A stretch of 28,585 bases of DNA, taken from CAYRLZ01 sp964425275. Its GTDB lineage: Bacteria; Hydrothermota; Tepidihabitantia; Tepidihabitantales; JBDRVQ01. The notes under the pieces are model-generated. The model was given only the letters and a program-made list of their open reading frames with translations. It made no database searches and was not told where the DNA came from. Made by a program: the position numbers and the translations under genes. Where the stretch lies: contig CAYRLZ010000043.1 in NCBI GenBank assembly GCA_964425275.1, forward strand, positions 1-28,585, written 5' to 3'. Positions 16,675-24,864 of the stretch are shown here, piece by piece; position 1 is the stretch's first letter, and each line of letters starts with the position of its first letter.

Positions 16675-17982
16675 ATGAACTTTCGTTATCAGACAAAGGA
16701 GATGGATAAAATCTGGAAGGAGGAGAACCGATTCCGTTATTTCCTAAAAGTAGAAAAGGCAATTGCGGCAACTCAGGCGGAATTAGGTATCATCCCGAAA
16801 GAGGCCTACCAGTATATAAAAAAGGCAAAATATAAATTAAAGGAGGTTGAAGAATTTGAGAAGATAACCGGACACGATGTGATTGCCTTTGTGCAGAGTT
16901 TGGAAAAGAGTATCCCCAAATACTCGGAATATATCCATTTTGGTTTAACATCTTATGACATCGTTGATACCGCATTGGCTTTAAGATGCCAGGAGACATG
17001 TTGTATAATCTTAGATTCTCTGGCCAATCTAAAAGAGACGATTAAGGAATTAGCGCTCCGGTATAAAGATACGCCAATGATGGGTAGGACGCATGGGGTA
17101 CATGCGGAACCGATAACCTTTGGTCTAAAGTGTCTATCATGGTATACCGAAATTGAAAGGGGTATTAAGCGAATTGAAAGGGCGAAAAAGGAGATTTCTT
17201 TCGGCAAAATTTCCGGGGCGGTCGGTTCCTTCAGCCAACTTTCGGTGGCGGTTGAAGAAAAGACCTTAAAGAGATTGGGATTGGAACCGGAACCAGTCTC
17301 AACCCAAGTTCTACCCCGGGATCGCATTGCCGAACTAATCTCGGTAATGGCGATAACGGCCACTTCCTTAGAAAGAATCACCACCGAGATTAGAAATCTC
17401 CAGCGAACCGAGATTGGTGAAGTCGCCGAACCATTCTTTGCCGGACAGAAGGGGTCATCGGCGATGCCCCATAAGAAAAATCCGATTCTTTGCGAGCGAA
17501 TCTGTTCCTTGGCCAAAATCATCCGGGCGCAAATCATTCCCTCTCTGGAAAATATCCCCCTCTGGCACGAAAGGGATTTAACCAATTCGGCCGCGGAAAG
17601 AATCATTCTCCCCCTGACCTTTAATCTCCTTCACTACTCAATCCTTACCCTCAATAAGATTCTTAAAAATTTAGCGGTCTTTCCAGAAAAGATGAAAGAA
17701 AATATCCGAGAATCAAAAGAACAGTTCTATTCTCAGACCTTGCTCCTTTATCTTATCCGGAAAGGGCTAAAACGGTCTTACGCCTACGAGATGGTTCAGA
17801 GGTTATCATTTAAGGCAATTGAAGAAGAAAAGGATTTAAGTAAGGTAGTAAAAGAAGATAAGGAAATTAAGCGCTACTTAAAGCAAAAGGAGATCAAAGA
17901 AATCTTCTCCTTGAAGAACCTTTTAAGGAATGTTGATTCTATCTTTAAGCGGGTTTTGTCTGAGGAGGTAAAAAATGATTGA
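16675..17982 (+). CDS. purB: Adenylosuccinate lyase
   Basis: 435 residues of the fumarase/aspartase superfamily; it cleaves SAICAR and adenylosuccinate in purine synthesis. The signature SSAMPHKKNP lies at 261-270 with the flexible-loop catalytic serine, and His140 is in GRTHGVHAEP. TSYDIVDTA also fits. The length is usual for the Bacillus/Thermotoga type. It is directly downstream of htrA and overlaps the acyl-CoA dehydrogenase gene by 8 bp. No other purine gene is nearby. Confidence 0.96.
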   Translation: MNFRYQTKEMDKIWKEENRFRYFLKVEKAIAATQAELGIIPKEAYQYIKKAKYKLKEVEEFEKITGHDVIAFVQSLEKSIPKYSEYIHFGLTSYDIVDTALALRCQETCCIILDSLANLKETIKELALRYKDTPMMGRTHGVHAEPITFGLKCLSWYTEIERGIKRIERAKKEISFGKISGAVGSFSQLSVAVEEKTLKRLGLEPEPVSTQVLPRDRIAELISVMAITATSLERITTEIRNLQRTEIGEVAEPFFAGQKGSSAMPHKKNPILCERICSLAKIIRAQIIPSLENIPLWHERDLTNSAAERIILPLTFNLLHYSILTLNKILKNLAVFPEKMKENIRESKEQFYSQTLLLYLIRKGLKRSYAYEMVQRLSFKAIEEEKDLSKVVKEDKEIKRYLKQKEIKEIFSLKNLLRNVDSIFKRVLSEEVKND

Positions 17983-19177
17983 CTTTTCTTTAACCGAAGA
18001 ACATTTGATGGTGCAAAAGTTAGCCAGGGATTTTGCCCAGAAAGAGGTCTTGCCGAAGATAAAGGAAAATGACCGGAATGCTTATTTTGACCCAAATATC
18101 TTAAAGAAGATGGCCGAACTGGGAATATTGGGGCTCTCAATCCCGGCAAAATACGGTGGCACCGGATTTGACTACCTAAGTTTAGGGCTGGCCTGCGAGG
18201 AATTGGAATATGTTGATACCTCTTTGCGGGTCATCCTCTCGGTTCACATCGGATTGAATAGCCTCACCCTTCTTTCTTGGGGGAACGAAGAACAGAAGAA
18301 AAGATATCTCATCCCTCAGGCAAAGGGCGAAAGGATTGCTACCTTTGGTCTAACCGAACCGAATGCCGGGAGTGATGTTGTGGGAATTGAGACCAGGGCG
18401 GAAAAGAAAGGTGATTTTTATATCCTAAATGGGGAAAAGATGTGGATTTCTCTTGCCGATATTGCCGATAATTTCCTTGTCTTTGCCTGGACCGATTGGG
18501 AGAAAAAGAAGAAACGGGACCACTCAGGTATGAGTTGTTTTATTGTGGAACGGGGGATGAAAGGATTGACGACCGCCACGATTCACGGCAAGTTAGGAAT
18601 TAGAGCCGGAAATACTGGCTCAATCTCTTTATCCGATGTCGCGGTCCCAAAGGAAAATCTCTTGGGAGAAGAAGGTGAAGGGTTTAAGATTGCAATGTTT
18701 GCCCTTGACCAGGGAAGGTATACCGTGGCTTGGGGTGCGACCGGTTTAATCAAAGCCTGCCTTGATGCCTCAGTGAAATACGCCAAAGAACGAAAGACAT
18801 TTTTGGTAAATATCGGTGAACATCAGTTGATTAAAGAGATGATTGCCCAGATAGCTTCGGATTATGAGGTCTCCCGACTTCTCTGCCTCAAGGCCGGTTG
18901 GTTAAAAAATCAGGGACTAAGAAATACCAAAGAAACTTCTCTGGCCAAGATGTTCGCCTGTGAAGCCGCCGAGCGGGCCGCGAGTAATGCGGTTCAGATT
19001 CACGGCGCCTATGGTTATTCTGACGAATACCCAGTGGAGAGATATTACCGCAATGCCAAGGGTGCCCAGATTTATGAGGGCTCAAGAGAAATCCATAAAC
19101 TGATGCAAGCCGATTATGCCTTAGGTTATCGGGTTGATAAACCATTAAGGTGTAATTTGCCAAGACCTGAGGAATAA
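17975..19177 (+). CDS. Acyl-CoA dehydrogenase
   Basis: 400 residues, an FAD enzyme that makes the alpha-beta double bond in acyl-CoA. The N-terminal helical domain begins SLTEEHLMVQKLARDF. FGLTEPNAGSDV and WISLADIADNF form the FAD/substrate core, and HGAYGYSDEYPVERYYRNAK is the C-terminal signature. Glu368 in IYEGSREIH is the likely catalytic base. The closest style is glutaryl- or short-chain acyl-CoA dehydrogenase, but substrate cannot be decided. The ETF partner genes are not in the window. The start overlaps purB (GAGGTAAAAAATG provides an SD). Confidence 0.93.
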   Translation: MIDFSLTEEHLMVQKLARDFAQKEVLPKIKENDRNAYFDPNILKKMAELGILGLSIPAKYGGTGFDYLSLGLACEELEYVDTSLRVILSVHIGLNSLTLLSWGNEEQKKRYLIPQAKGERIATFGLTEPNAGSDVVGIETRAEKKGDFYILNGEKMWISLADIADNFLVFAWTDWEKKKKRDHSGMSCFIVERGMKGLTTATIHGKLGIRAGNTGSISLSDVAVPKENLLGEEGEGFKIAMFALDQGRYTVAWGATGLIKACLDASVKYAKERKTFLVNIGEHQLIKEMIAQIASDYEVSRLLCLKAGWLKNQGLRNTKETSLAKMFACEAAERAASNAVQIHGAYGYSDEYPVERYYRNAKGAQIYEGSREIHKLMQADYALGYRVDKPLRCNLPRPEE

Positions 19178-19201
19178 CGGAAAAATCTTAAAGGAGAGAA
19201 T

Positions 19202-19375
19202 ATGCCGACCATCTATCTAAAATCGGGTGGGCAGTGTGAATGTGATGGCTACACAATAAAGGACAACTGCGTGAAGGCGGTCGGGGTAAAATTTATTGAT
19301 ACCAAGACACCAGAGAAAAAAGACCAGCCGGAGGCGGTTATCCCTTTGTGCAACATACTTTATATAACGAAGTAA
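19202..19375 (+). CDS. Small Cys-containing protein of 57 residues
   Basis: An ATG at 19202 follows AAAGGAGAGAAT, one of the best SDs in the window, and the frame runs to TAA at 19373. The protein begins MPTIYLKSGGQCECDGYTIK and ends AVIPLCNILYITK. It has four cysteines, one CxC pair and no membrane segment. The end resembles small beta-barrel proteins whose last strand is 'IPxxNIxYI', but I cannot name a family. It lies 24 bp after the acyl-CoA dehydrogenase gene and 36 bp before fabD, so it is probably cotranscribed with them. Confidence 0.75.
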   Translation: MPTIYLKSGGQCECDGYTIKDNCVKAVGVKFIDTKTPEKKDQPEAVIPLCNILYITK

Positions 19376-19411
19376 TATACTGGTAAATAATCTTTTGCCC
19401 CGGATGAGAAT

Positions 19412-20329
19412 ATGAATTTAGGATTTATCTTTCCCGGACAAGCCTCCCAATTCGTCGGTATGGGAAAAGACCTTTATGAAAGTTTTCCGGAGGCGCGGCG
19501 AGTTTATGACGAGGCAGTTAAAATCTTAGGGATGGATATAAAATCCCTCTCTTTCTTTGGTCCGGAAGAAGAACTGCGAAAGACCTATATAACCCAGCCC
19601 GCCGTCCTGGTTCATTCCATCGCCGTTCTGGAAATATTACGGAATAAAAATATCCATCCAGAGATTGCCTTTGGGCACAGTCTCGGTGAATACACCGCCC
19701 TTTATTGTGCCGGAGTATTTGATTTTTCATCGGTTCTTAAAATTGTCAAAAGGCGCGGGGAGTTGATGTTCTCCGAAGGAGAAAAAAATCCCGGAACGAT
19801 GGCCGCAATCGTTGGACTGAGCGAGGAGAAGGTAAAGGAAATCTGTGAAAGAGTTAAGGGGATTGTTGTGCCCGCAAATTTTAATGCCCCGGACCAGATT
19901 GTCATCTCTGGAGAAATTGCCGCGGTGAAAGATGCCATAGAAGAGGCAAAGAAGGAAGGGGCGCTAAAAGTGATTCCGCTACCGGTCTCCGGTGCCTTTC
20001 ACTCACCATTATTAAAAAATTCTGGGGAAGAGTTTAAGGAATTTCTCAAAGGTTTTACCTTTCAGGATGCCCGATTCCCGGTAATTATGAGTAGTGGTGA
20101 TATTACGACCAATTCCTCAGAAATAAAGGCTCGCCTCTTTGAACAATTAACCAATCCGGTTCTTTTCACGACGATGGTAAAAAGGGCAAAAGAGAAGGGA
20201 TTGACAAAATTTTGGGAAATTGGTCCGGGAAAAGTATTACAGGGACTCGTCAGGCGAATTGATAAAGAACTTACCGTTCTGCCTTTTGGTAAAAAAGAAG
20301 ACATAGAAAGTATCCCGAAGGATTTCTAA
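19412..20329 (+). CDS. fabD: Malonyl-CoA:ACP transacylase
   Basis: 305 residues; loads malonyl onto ACP for fatty-acid synthesis in the cytosol. FPGQAS (8-13), the nucleophile Ser90 in GHSLGEYTAL, RRGELM and His197 in GAFHSPLL form the active site, and EIGPGKVLQGLVRR closes the protein. The length matches the family. Other fab genes are not adjacent, so it is separated from the usual fab cluster. Confidence 0.96.
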   Translation: MNLGFIFPGQASQFVGMGKDLYESFPEARRVYDEAVKILGMDIKSLSFFGPEEELRKTYITQPAVLVHSIAVLEILRNKNIHPEIAFGHSLGEYTALYCAGVFDFSSVLKIVKRRGELMFSEGEKNPGTMAAIVGLSEEKVKEICERVKGIVVPANFNAPDQIVISGEIAAVKDAIEEAKKEGALKVIPLPVSGAFHSPLLKNSGEEFKEFLKGFTFQDARFPVIMSSGDITTNSSEIKARLFEQLTNPVLFTTMVKRAKEKGLTKFWEIGPGKVLQGLVRRIDKELTVLPFGKKEDIESIPKDF

Positions 20330-20416
20330 TCAGCCATCATCTCCCTAAGCCAGTTTTAGTATGGGATTGCGCCCCGTGGAGTTTTTGACTTCATCAACTG
20401 GCCGAGGATTCTGAGC

Positions 20417-20476
20417 GGTTCTCTAATCCTATCTCTGTGTCCTTTTCTAAAGCTCCTTCTTAGCCTCATTTTGATT
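20417..20476 (-). repeat. Remnant of the 12-bp repeat family (array 4)
   Basis: ggttctctaatcctatc (20417-20433) is identical to 1527-1543 in array 1, and the following ctctgtgtccttttct also resembles 1544 onward. About five 12-bp units can be laid out. Just upstream, GCCAGTT and AACTGGC flank a loop of about 40 bases, of unknown meaning. Confidence 0.6.
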
Positions 20477-20529
20477 GGCTAATTTTAGTGTTTACCGAAC
20501 ATCGTGCCGAAAAATAGTACGTGTGGCAA

Positions 20530-20557
20530 TTGACTTTTTCCAAATAAAGGGTAAAAT
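20530..20557 (+). promoter_or_regulatory. Promoter of metK, leaderless geometry
   Basis: TTGACT (20530-20535), 16 bp, TAAAAT (20552-20557), with the ATG at 20563. No room remains for an SD or for a SAM riboswitch. Confidence 0.65.
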
Positions 20558-20562
20558 AAGAT

Positions 20563-21726
20563 ATGAAACGAACTTTTTTTACATCAGAGTCGGTGACCGA
20601 AGGACATCCGGATAAGATTTGTGACCAGATTTCCGACGCCGTCTTAGACGATATATTAAGACAGGACCTCTATGGACGAGTGGCCTGTGAGACATTTGTT
20701 ACGGTCGGTTTGGTTATCGTTGGCGGCGAAATAACAACTCATGGTTGGGTAGATATACCGAGATTAGTCCGCTCTCTATTGAAGGATATTGGTTATACGG
20801 ATACCCGGTATGGGCTTTCGGCTGAGAACTGCGCTATCTTAAATGCCATCGGAACCCAGTCGCCGGATATTGCCCTCGGTGTTGACCAGGGTGGAGCCGG
20901 CGACCAGGGTTTAATGATTGGCTATGCCTGCCGGGAGACGCCGGAACTTATGCCGCTCCCGATAATCTTAGCCCATAAATTGACCAGAAGACTGAGTGAG
21001 GTGCGAAAGAAAAAACTCCTCCCCTATCTCGGTCCGGATGGCAAGTCTCAGGTGACCGTAGAATATATTGATGGCAAACCAGTCCGAGTTGATAAAGTGG
21101 TAATCGCCGCCCAGCACACCGAAGAGGCCTTGGATAAGACCAGTGAGAAATTTTCCCAAAAGGCAAGAGAAGAGATAATAGAAATGGTGATTAAACCAGT
21201 AATCCCCGAAGAATTTTTAGACAAAGATACGAAATTTTATATTAACGAAACCGGACGCTTCATTATTGGCGGTCCGCAATCCGACACCGGGATGACCGGC
21301 CGAAAGATTATCGTTGATACCTACGGTGGGCGGGTGAGACACGGCGGCGGTGCCTTCTCTGGTAAGGACCCGACAAAGGTTGACCGAAGTGCCTCTTACT
21401 TTGTCCGCTATGTCGCAAAGAATCTGGTGGCGGCTGGACTGGCCGATGAAGTGGAATTAAGCCTAGCCTATGTAATTGGTAGAACGGAACCACTCCATAT
21501 CACGGTTAATTGCTTTGGTAGCGGAAAAATTCCGGAAGAAGAGATTTTATCCATCGTCAATCAACTCTTTGACTTCACACCCCAGGGAATAATTGATAAG
21601 TTAAATCTGCGTCGACCGATCTATCTCCCCACCGCCTGTTATGGACATTTTGGCCGAGAAGAAGAAAACTTCACCTGGGAGAAATTAGATATGGTGGAAG
21701 AGATAAGAAAATTAGCCGGGGTATGA
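20563..21726 (+). CDS. metK: S-adenosylmethionine synthetase
   Basis: 387 residues; makes SAM from methionine and ATP. GHPDKICDQISDAVLD (His15 region), GAGDQGLMIGYA, GGGAFSGKDPTKVDRSA and the C-terminal CYGHFGR are all present. It is followed 24 bp later by ahcY, which removes the SAM-methylation by-product, so the pair forms a methyl-cycle unit. The promoter leaves no leader, so SAM feedback by riboswitch is unlikely. Confidence 0.97.
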   Translation: MKRTFFTSESVTEGHPDKICDQISDAVLDDILRQDLYGRVACETFVTVGLVIVGGEITTHGWVDIPRLVRSLLKDIGYTDTRYGLSAENCAILNAIGTQSPDIALGVDQGGAGDQGLMIGYACRETPELMPLPIILAHKLTRRLSEVRKKKLLPYLGPDGKSQVTVEYIDGKPVRVDKVVIAAQHTEEALDKTSEKFSQKAREEIIEMVIKPVIPEEFLDKDTKFYINETGRFIIGGPQSDTGMTGRKIIVDTYGGRVRHGGGAFSGKDPTKVDRSASYFVRYVAKNLVAAGLADEVELSLAYVIGRTEPLHITVNCFGSGKIPEEEILSIVNQLFDFTPQGIIDKLNLRRPIYLPTACYGHFGREEENFTWEKLDMVEEIRKLAGV

Positions 21727-21750
21727 TTTTCGGTAATGAAGGAGGTTAAT

Positions 21751-23004
21751 ATGGATTATCACATAAGAGATATAAAATTAGCCGAAGCGGGTAAAAAAAG
21801 GATTGAGTGGGCGGAACGGTTTATGCCGGTCCTGCGTCTCATCCGAGAACGGTTCGCGAAAGAAAAACCATTAAGGGGGATAAGAATATCCGCCTGTTTA
21901 CATATCACAACCGAGACCGCAAATCTCGCTCGGACATTAAAAGCCGGTGGCGCCGATTTAAGACTCTGCGCCTCCAATCCCCTCTCCACCCAAGATGACA
22001 CCGCCGCGGCCATTGTGAAGTATTTCCGAATCCCGGTCTTTGCCATTAAAGGCGAAGACCGAAAAACCTATTATGACCATATTCGGTCGGCCCTAAGACA
22101 TAAGCCGAATATTACAATTGATGACGGTGCGGATTTAGTTTCCACCATCCATCAGGATAAAGAAATTGACGGAAAAATCTACGGCGGCACCGAAGAGACG
22201 ACAACCGGTGTGATACGACTGAGAAATATGGAAAAGGACAATGTCCTGCGGTATCCAATTATCGCCGTGAATGATTCTTTGACGAAATATATGTTTGACA
22301 ATCGCTATGGCACCGGACAGTCAACGATTGATGGCATCTTACGGGCAACCAATTTTCTCTTTGCTGGTTCAACGGTTGTTGTCTGCGGCTACGGGATGTG
22401 TGGCAAAGGTGTCTCACTACGGGCAAAAGGTATGGGGGCGGATGTGATTGTCACCGAAGTTGACCCAATTCGGGCATTAGAAGCGAAGATGGATGGTTTC
22501 CAAGTTATGCCCCTTTCAAAAGCCGCGCAAGTTGGTGATTTGTTCATTACGGTTACCGGTGATGTGAATGTCATTGGCCAAGAACATATTAAGTTAATGA
22601 AGGATGGAGCAATCCTGGTTAACTCCGGACACTTTGATGTTGAGATTAATAAAAAAGCACTCCGGAAACTAAGCACCAAAGTAAGAAAGGTGAGAGACTT
22701 CTGTGATGAATTTACCCTAAAAAATGGTCGGAAGGTTTATCTCTTGGCTGCTGGCCGGTTGGTCAATCTCTCAGCCGCCGAAGGACATCCAGCAATGGTA
22801 ATGGATATGTCATTCGCCAATCAGGCGTTAGCCTGTGAATATTTAGTTAAGGAAGGAAAGAATTTAGAAAAAAGGGTCTATAAATTGCCCTATAAGATAG
22901 ATTGTGAGATTGCCCGTTTGAAATTGCGGTCAATGGGTGTCTCAATTGACTGCCTAACTGCGGAACAGGCAAGATATATTTCGGATTGGCGCTTAGGGAC
23001 CTAA
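21751..23004 (+). CDS. ahcY: Adenosylhomocysteinase
   Basis: 417 residues; splits S-adenosylhomocysteine into adenosine and homocysteine with a bound NAD. CLHITTETANLARTLKAGGA and CASNPLSTQDD bind substrate, TIDDGADLVST follows, and the Rossmann loop is VVCGYGMCGKGVSLRAKGMG. DGAILVNSGHFDVEI and LAAGRLVNLSAAEGHP also match. An ATG at 21736 is in frame, but AAGGAGG (21738-21744) lies inside that extension and serves the ATG at 21751, so I chose the latter. The C-terminus (SDWRLGT) lacks the usual K...YRY tail, as in the short thermophile-type enzymes. Confidence 0.95.
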   Translation: MDYHIRDIKLAEAGKKRIEWAERFMPVLRLIRERFAKEKPLRGIRISACLHITTETANLARTLKAGGADLRLCASNPLSTQDDTAAAIVKYFRIPVFAIKGEDRKTYYDHIRSALRHKPNITIDDGADLVSTIHQDKEIDGKIYGGTEETTTGVIRLRNMEKDNVLRYPIIAVNDSLTKYMFDNRYGTGQSTIDGILRATNFLFAGSTVVVCGYGMCGKGVSLRAKGMGADVIVTEVDPIRALEAKMDGFQVMPLSKAAQVGDLFITVTGDVNVIGQEHIKLMKDGAILVNSGHFDVEINKKALRKLSTKVRKVRDFCDEFTLKNGRKVYLLAAGRLVNLSAAEGHPAMVMDMSFANQALACEYLVKEGKNLEKRVYKLPYKIDCEIARLKLRSMGVSIDCLTAEQARYISDWRLGT

Positions 23005-23005
23005 A

Positions 23006-23038
23006 AGAAAGCACCTTCCCTTATCGGCGCCGCTTTCT
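23006..23038. terminator. Hairpin between convergent ahcY and protease gene
   Basis: AGAAAGC (23006-23012) pairs with GCTTTCT (23032-23038), with GGCGCC inside the loop. The U tract is poor on both sides, so this is only a possible two-way terminator. Confidence 0.4.
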
Positions 23039-23040
23039 GG

Positions 23041-23475
23041 TTAAATTTGTGATATTAAATAGTTGATGATTTTTCTCTTGGCTCTTTTCAATTCCCAACT
23101 CATTTTGGAAGATAATTCTATCGTCTTCGCCTGAATGCCCAAGAGATAAACTTCACAGCCGCACTCCTTTTCGATAAGGTGCAGAAAAAGGGAGAGGGGT
23201 AAGGTATGGGTGGAAAGGGAAAAGAGGGGTAATTTTTCCCAATCACTTTTGGCAAAAAAACGAAACTCACCGGGCTTCCCATTAAAATCACAGGCATCAA
23301 GGACGATAACCTTTTTTGGCTTTAACTCTAAAATCTTAAACAGATAATTCTCCGGGGTTGATTCACAATCAATGACATTTTTATAACCCATCTTGATTAA
23401 ATCCTTAACGATTTCACTGCCGATTCGGTCGTCGCCCCGGAGGGGATTTCCAACCCCGATAATTAAAGTCTCCAT
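23041..23475 (-). CDS. [NiFe]-hydrogenase maturation protease (HycI/HyaD type)
   Basis: 144 residues of peptidase family M52, which clip the C-terminus of the hydrogenase large subunit after nickel insertion. GVGNPLRGDDRIG (7-19, Asp16), Asp60 in VIVLDACDF and His90 in STHTLPL match the nickel-sensing residues of HycI. The ATG at 23475 overlaps the TPR gene's end by 13 bp, so they are probably cotranscribed. No hydrogenase subunit lies in the window, so its substrate is elsewhere in the genome. Confidence 0.88.
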   Translation of the reverse strand: METLIIGVGNPLRGDDRIGSEIVKDLIKMGYKNVIDCESTPENYLFKILELKPKKVIVLDACDFNGKPGEFRFFAKSDWEKLPLFSLSTHTLPLSLFLHLIEKECGCEVYLLGIQAKTIELSSKMSWELKRAKRKIINYLISQI

Positions 23476-24464
23476 CGCCTTAAATATTCTCGGGCCTCTT
23501 CTTGGTAGTCGGCCAATCGGATATATCCATTACCTTTTTTTACCCGGAGGATTGCTAAGAGATTTTCTTTCGCCTTTTCTTTATTGCCCAGTGCATAATA
23601 AGCCCGAGCGAGGATGAGTTGATTTTCACTGATTGGCGATACCTTCTTCGGATAGCGCTTATAGATTTCTAAGAGTTCTTCGCCGATTTTTATTGACTGC
23701 TCAAAGGAATGAGAATAAAAGTATAAATCCCGGAGAAGCCTTAAAAAGGTGCGGTTTTTGGGATATCGGCTCAAGAGATTATGCAAAATACTCTCGGCGG
23801 TTACGAACTGTTTCTCTTGGACTAAAAGATAACTTAGGGCATAGGCGGCGGTTACATCAAAATAGCGGTCGGCTGTCGCTCTTTTTATCTCTTCTATCCC
23901 TTTGTTAACTGACCCAAAGAGTGAGAGACCGGTTAGATATCTACTTGCCCTGGCCCGAAAGTATTCAATCAATCCTAATCCAAGGTGGGCACCATTCGGT
24001 TGGGGATTTTTTTTGAGGGAATTCTTTAATAACCGCCGCGCCTTTAATCCAAAGTGGAGGGCTGACCAGTAATTTTTTCGCCAACCTTCAAAGACTGCCC
24101 GGTAGAGATAACTAGCCCCCTGATAGAAGTCGTCATTTTGGCAAAGTGCCCGATTCAAAGTTAGGTGATGATATTGATAAAATTCTTCCTTTAACTCCTC
24201 ACTCCCTTCATCAAACATATTGAGTTGCCGAAGAGCGGTTTTAAAAAAATAACCCTCCGGTCGCTCGGGAATGAGAGTGATGACCGCTTGGAAGGTGCTA
24301 TCCGATTTTGGGAAACTTTCCTGATACGCGTAGGTTAATCCCAATTTGATTAAGGAATCAATCTTGTCGCCGAATTGTTGGGCGGAAATTAAGGCATAAC
24401 CCCAAAACAACCACCCGGTCAAAACACCACACCATACTTTAACTCGGGCGATAGGCGATAGCAT
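23463..24464 (-). CDS. Exported TPR-repeat protein of unknown role
   Basis: 333 residues from the ATG at 24464, chosen because the frame upstream lies inside ridA while MLSPIARVKVWCGVLTGWLF looks like a signal sequence. The body is helical with TPR-like pairs, for example FPKSDSTFQAVITLIPERPE and LARAYYALGNKEKAKENL. No enzyme motif is visible. It overlaps ridA by 26 bp and the protease gene by 13 bp, which argues for one transcript. A periplasmic scaffold is plausible. It may belong to a lineage-specific family. Confidence 0.78.
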   Translation of the reverse strand: MLSPIARVKVWCGVLTGWLFWGYALISAQQFGDKIDSLIKLGLTYAYQESFPKSDSTFQAVITLIPERPEGYFFKTALRQLNMFDEGSEELKEEFYQYHHLTLNRALCQNDDFYQGASYLYRAVFEGWRKNYWSALHFGLKARRLLKNSLKKNPQPNGAHLGLGLIEYFRARASRYLTGLSLFGSVNKGIEEIKRATADRYFDVTAAYALSYLLVQEKQFVTAESILHNLLSRYPKNRTFLRLLRDLYFYSHSFEQSIKIGEELLEIYKRYPKKVSPISENQLILARAYYALGNKEKAKENLLAILRVKKGNGYIRLADYQEEAREYLRRWRL

Positions 24465-24819
24465 CCATCTCAATTCTCGCCCCCTTCGGGAGAGCAGAAA
24501 CTTGCACCGTAGTGCGGGCCGGAAAGTTTTCTGGGAAATACTCTTGATATACCTCGTTGACCTTTGGGAAGTCGTTAATGTCAACTAAAAAGATATTCAC
24601 CTTTACTACTTCCCTTAAACTGACACCACCGGCTTCCAGAATTGCCTTAATATTTTCTAAGACCTGCCTTGTCTCATATTTTATATCACCTTTAATTAAC
24701 TGATTCGTCTTCGGGTCAATTGGTATCTGACCAGAGGTGAAGATAAAATTGCCCACCTGGACTGCTTGGTGGTAAGGTCCAATCGGGGCCGGTGCCCGGT
24801 CAGTATAGATTACTCTCAT
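24439..24819 (-). CDS. RidA family reactive-enamine deaminase
   Basis: 126 residues from the ATG at 24819. RidA hydrolyses 2-aminoacrylate and related imines in the cytosol. Segments are VIYTDRAPAPIGPYHQAVQV, FTSGQIPIDP, FPARTTVQVSALPKGA (conserved Arg) and IEMDAIAY (conserved Glu). A TTG at 24858 would add 13 residues (MPLFGCPKRKQCP) not found in the family, so I rejected it. It lies 45 bp after glnA. Confidence 0.92.
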   Translation of the reverse strand: MRVIYTDRAPAPIGPYHQAVQVGNFIFTSGQIPIDPKTNQLIKGDIKYETRQVLENIKAILEAGGVSLREVVKVNIFLVDINDFPKVNEVYQEYFPENFPARTTVQVSALPKGARIEMDAIAYRPS

Positions 24820-24864
24820 TGGGCACTGTTTTCTCTTCGGGCAACCAAAGAGCGGCAATATCTC

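Noticed and set aside
20530..20562. SAM riboswitch upstream of metK
   Set aside because: The promoter boxes end five bases before the ATG, leaving no transcribed leader.
21736..21750. Upstream ATG for adenosylhomocysteinase
   Set aside because: The SD AAGGAGG lies within this extension and is correctly spaced for the ATG at 21751.
24465..24584. 40-residue N-terminal extension of the TPR protein
   Set aside because: It lies wholly inside ridA in another frame, and the signal sequence begins at the ATG at 24464.
24820..24858. Upstream TTG start for RidA
   Set aside because: It would add 13 residues foreign to the family; the ATG at 24819 matches the usual N-terminus.
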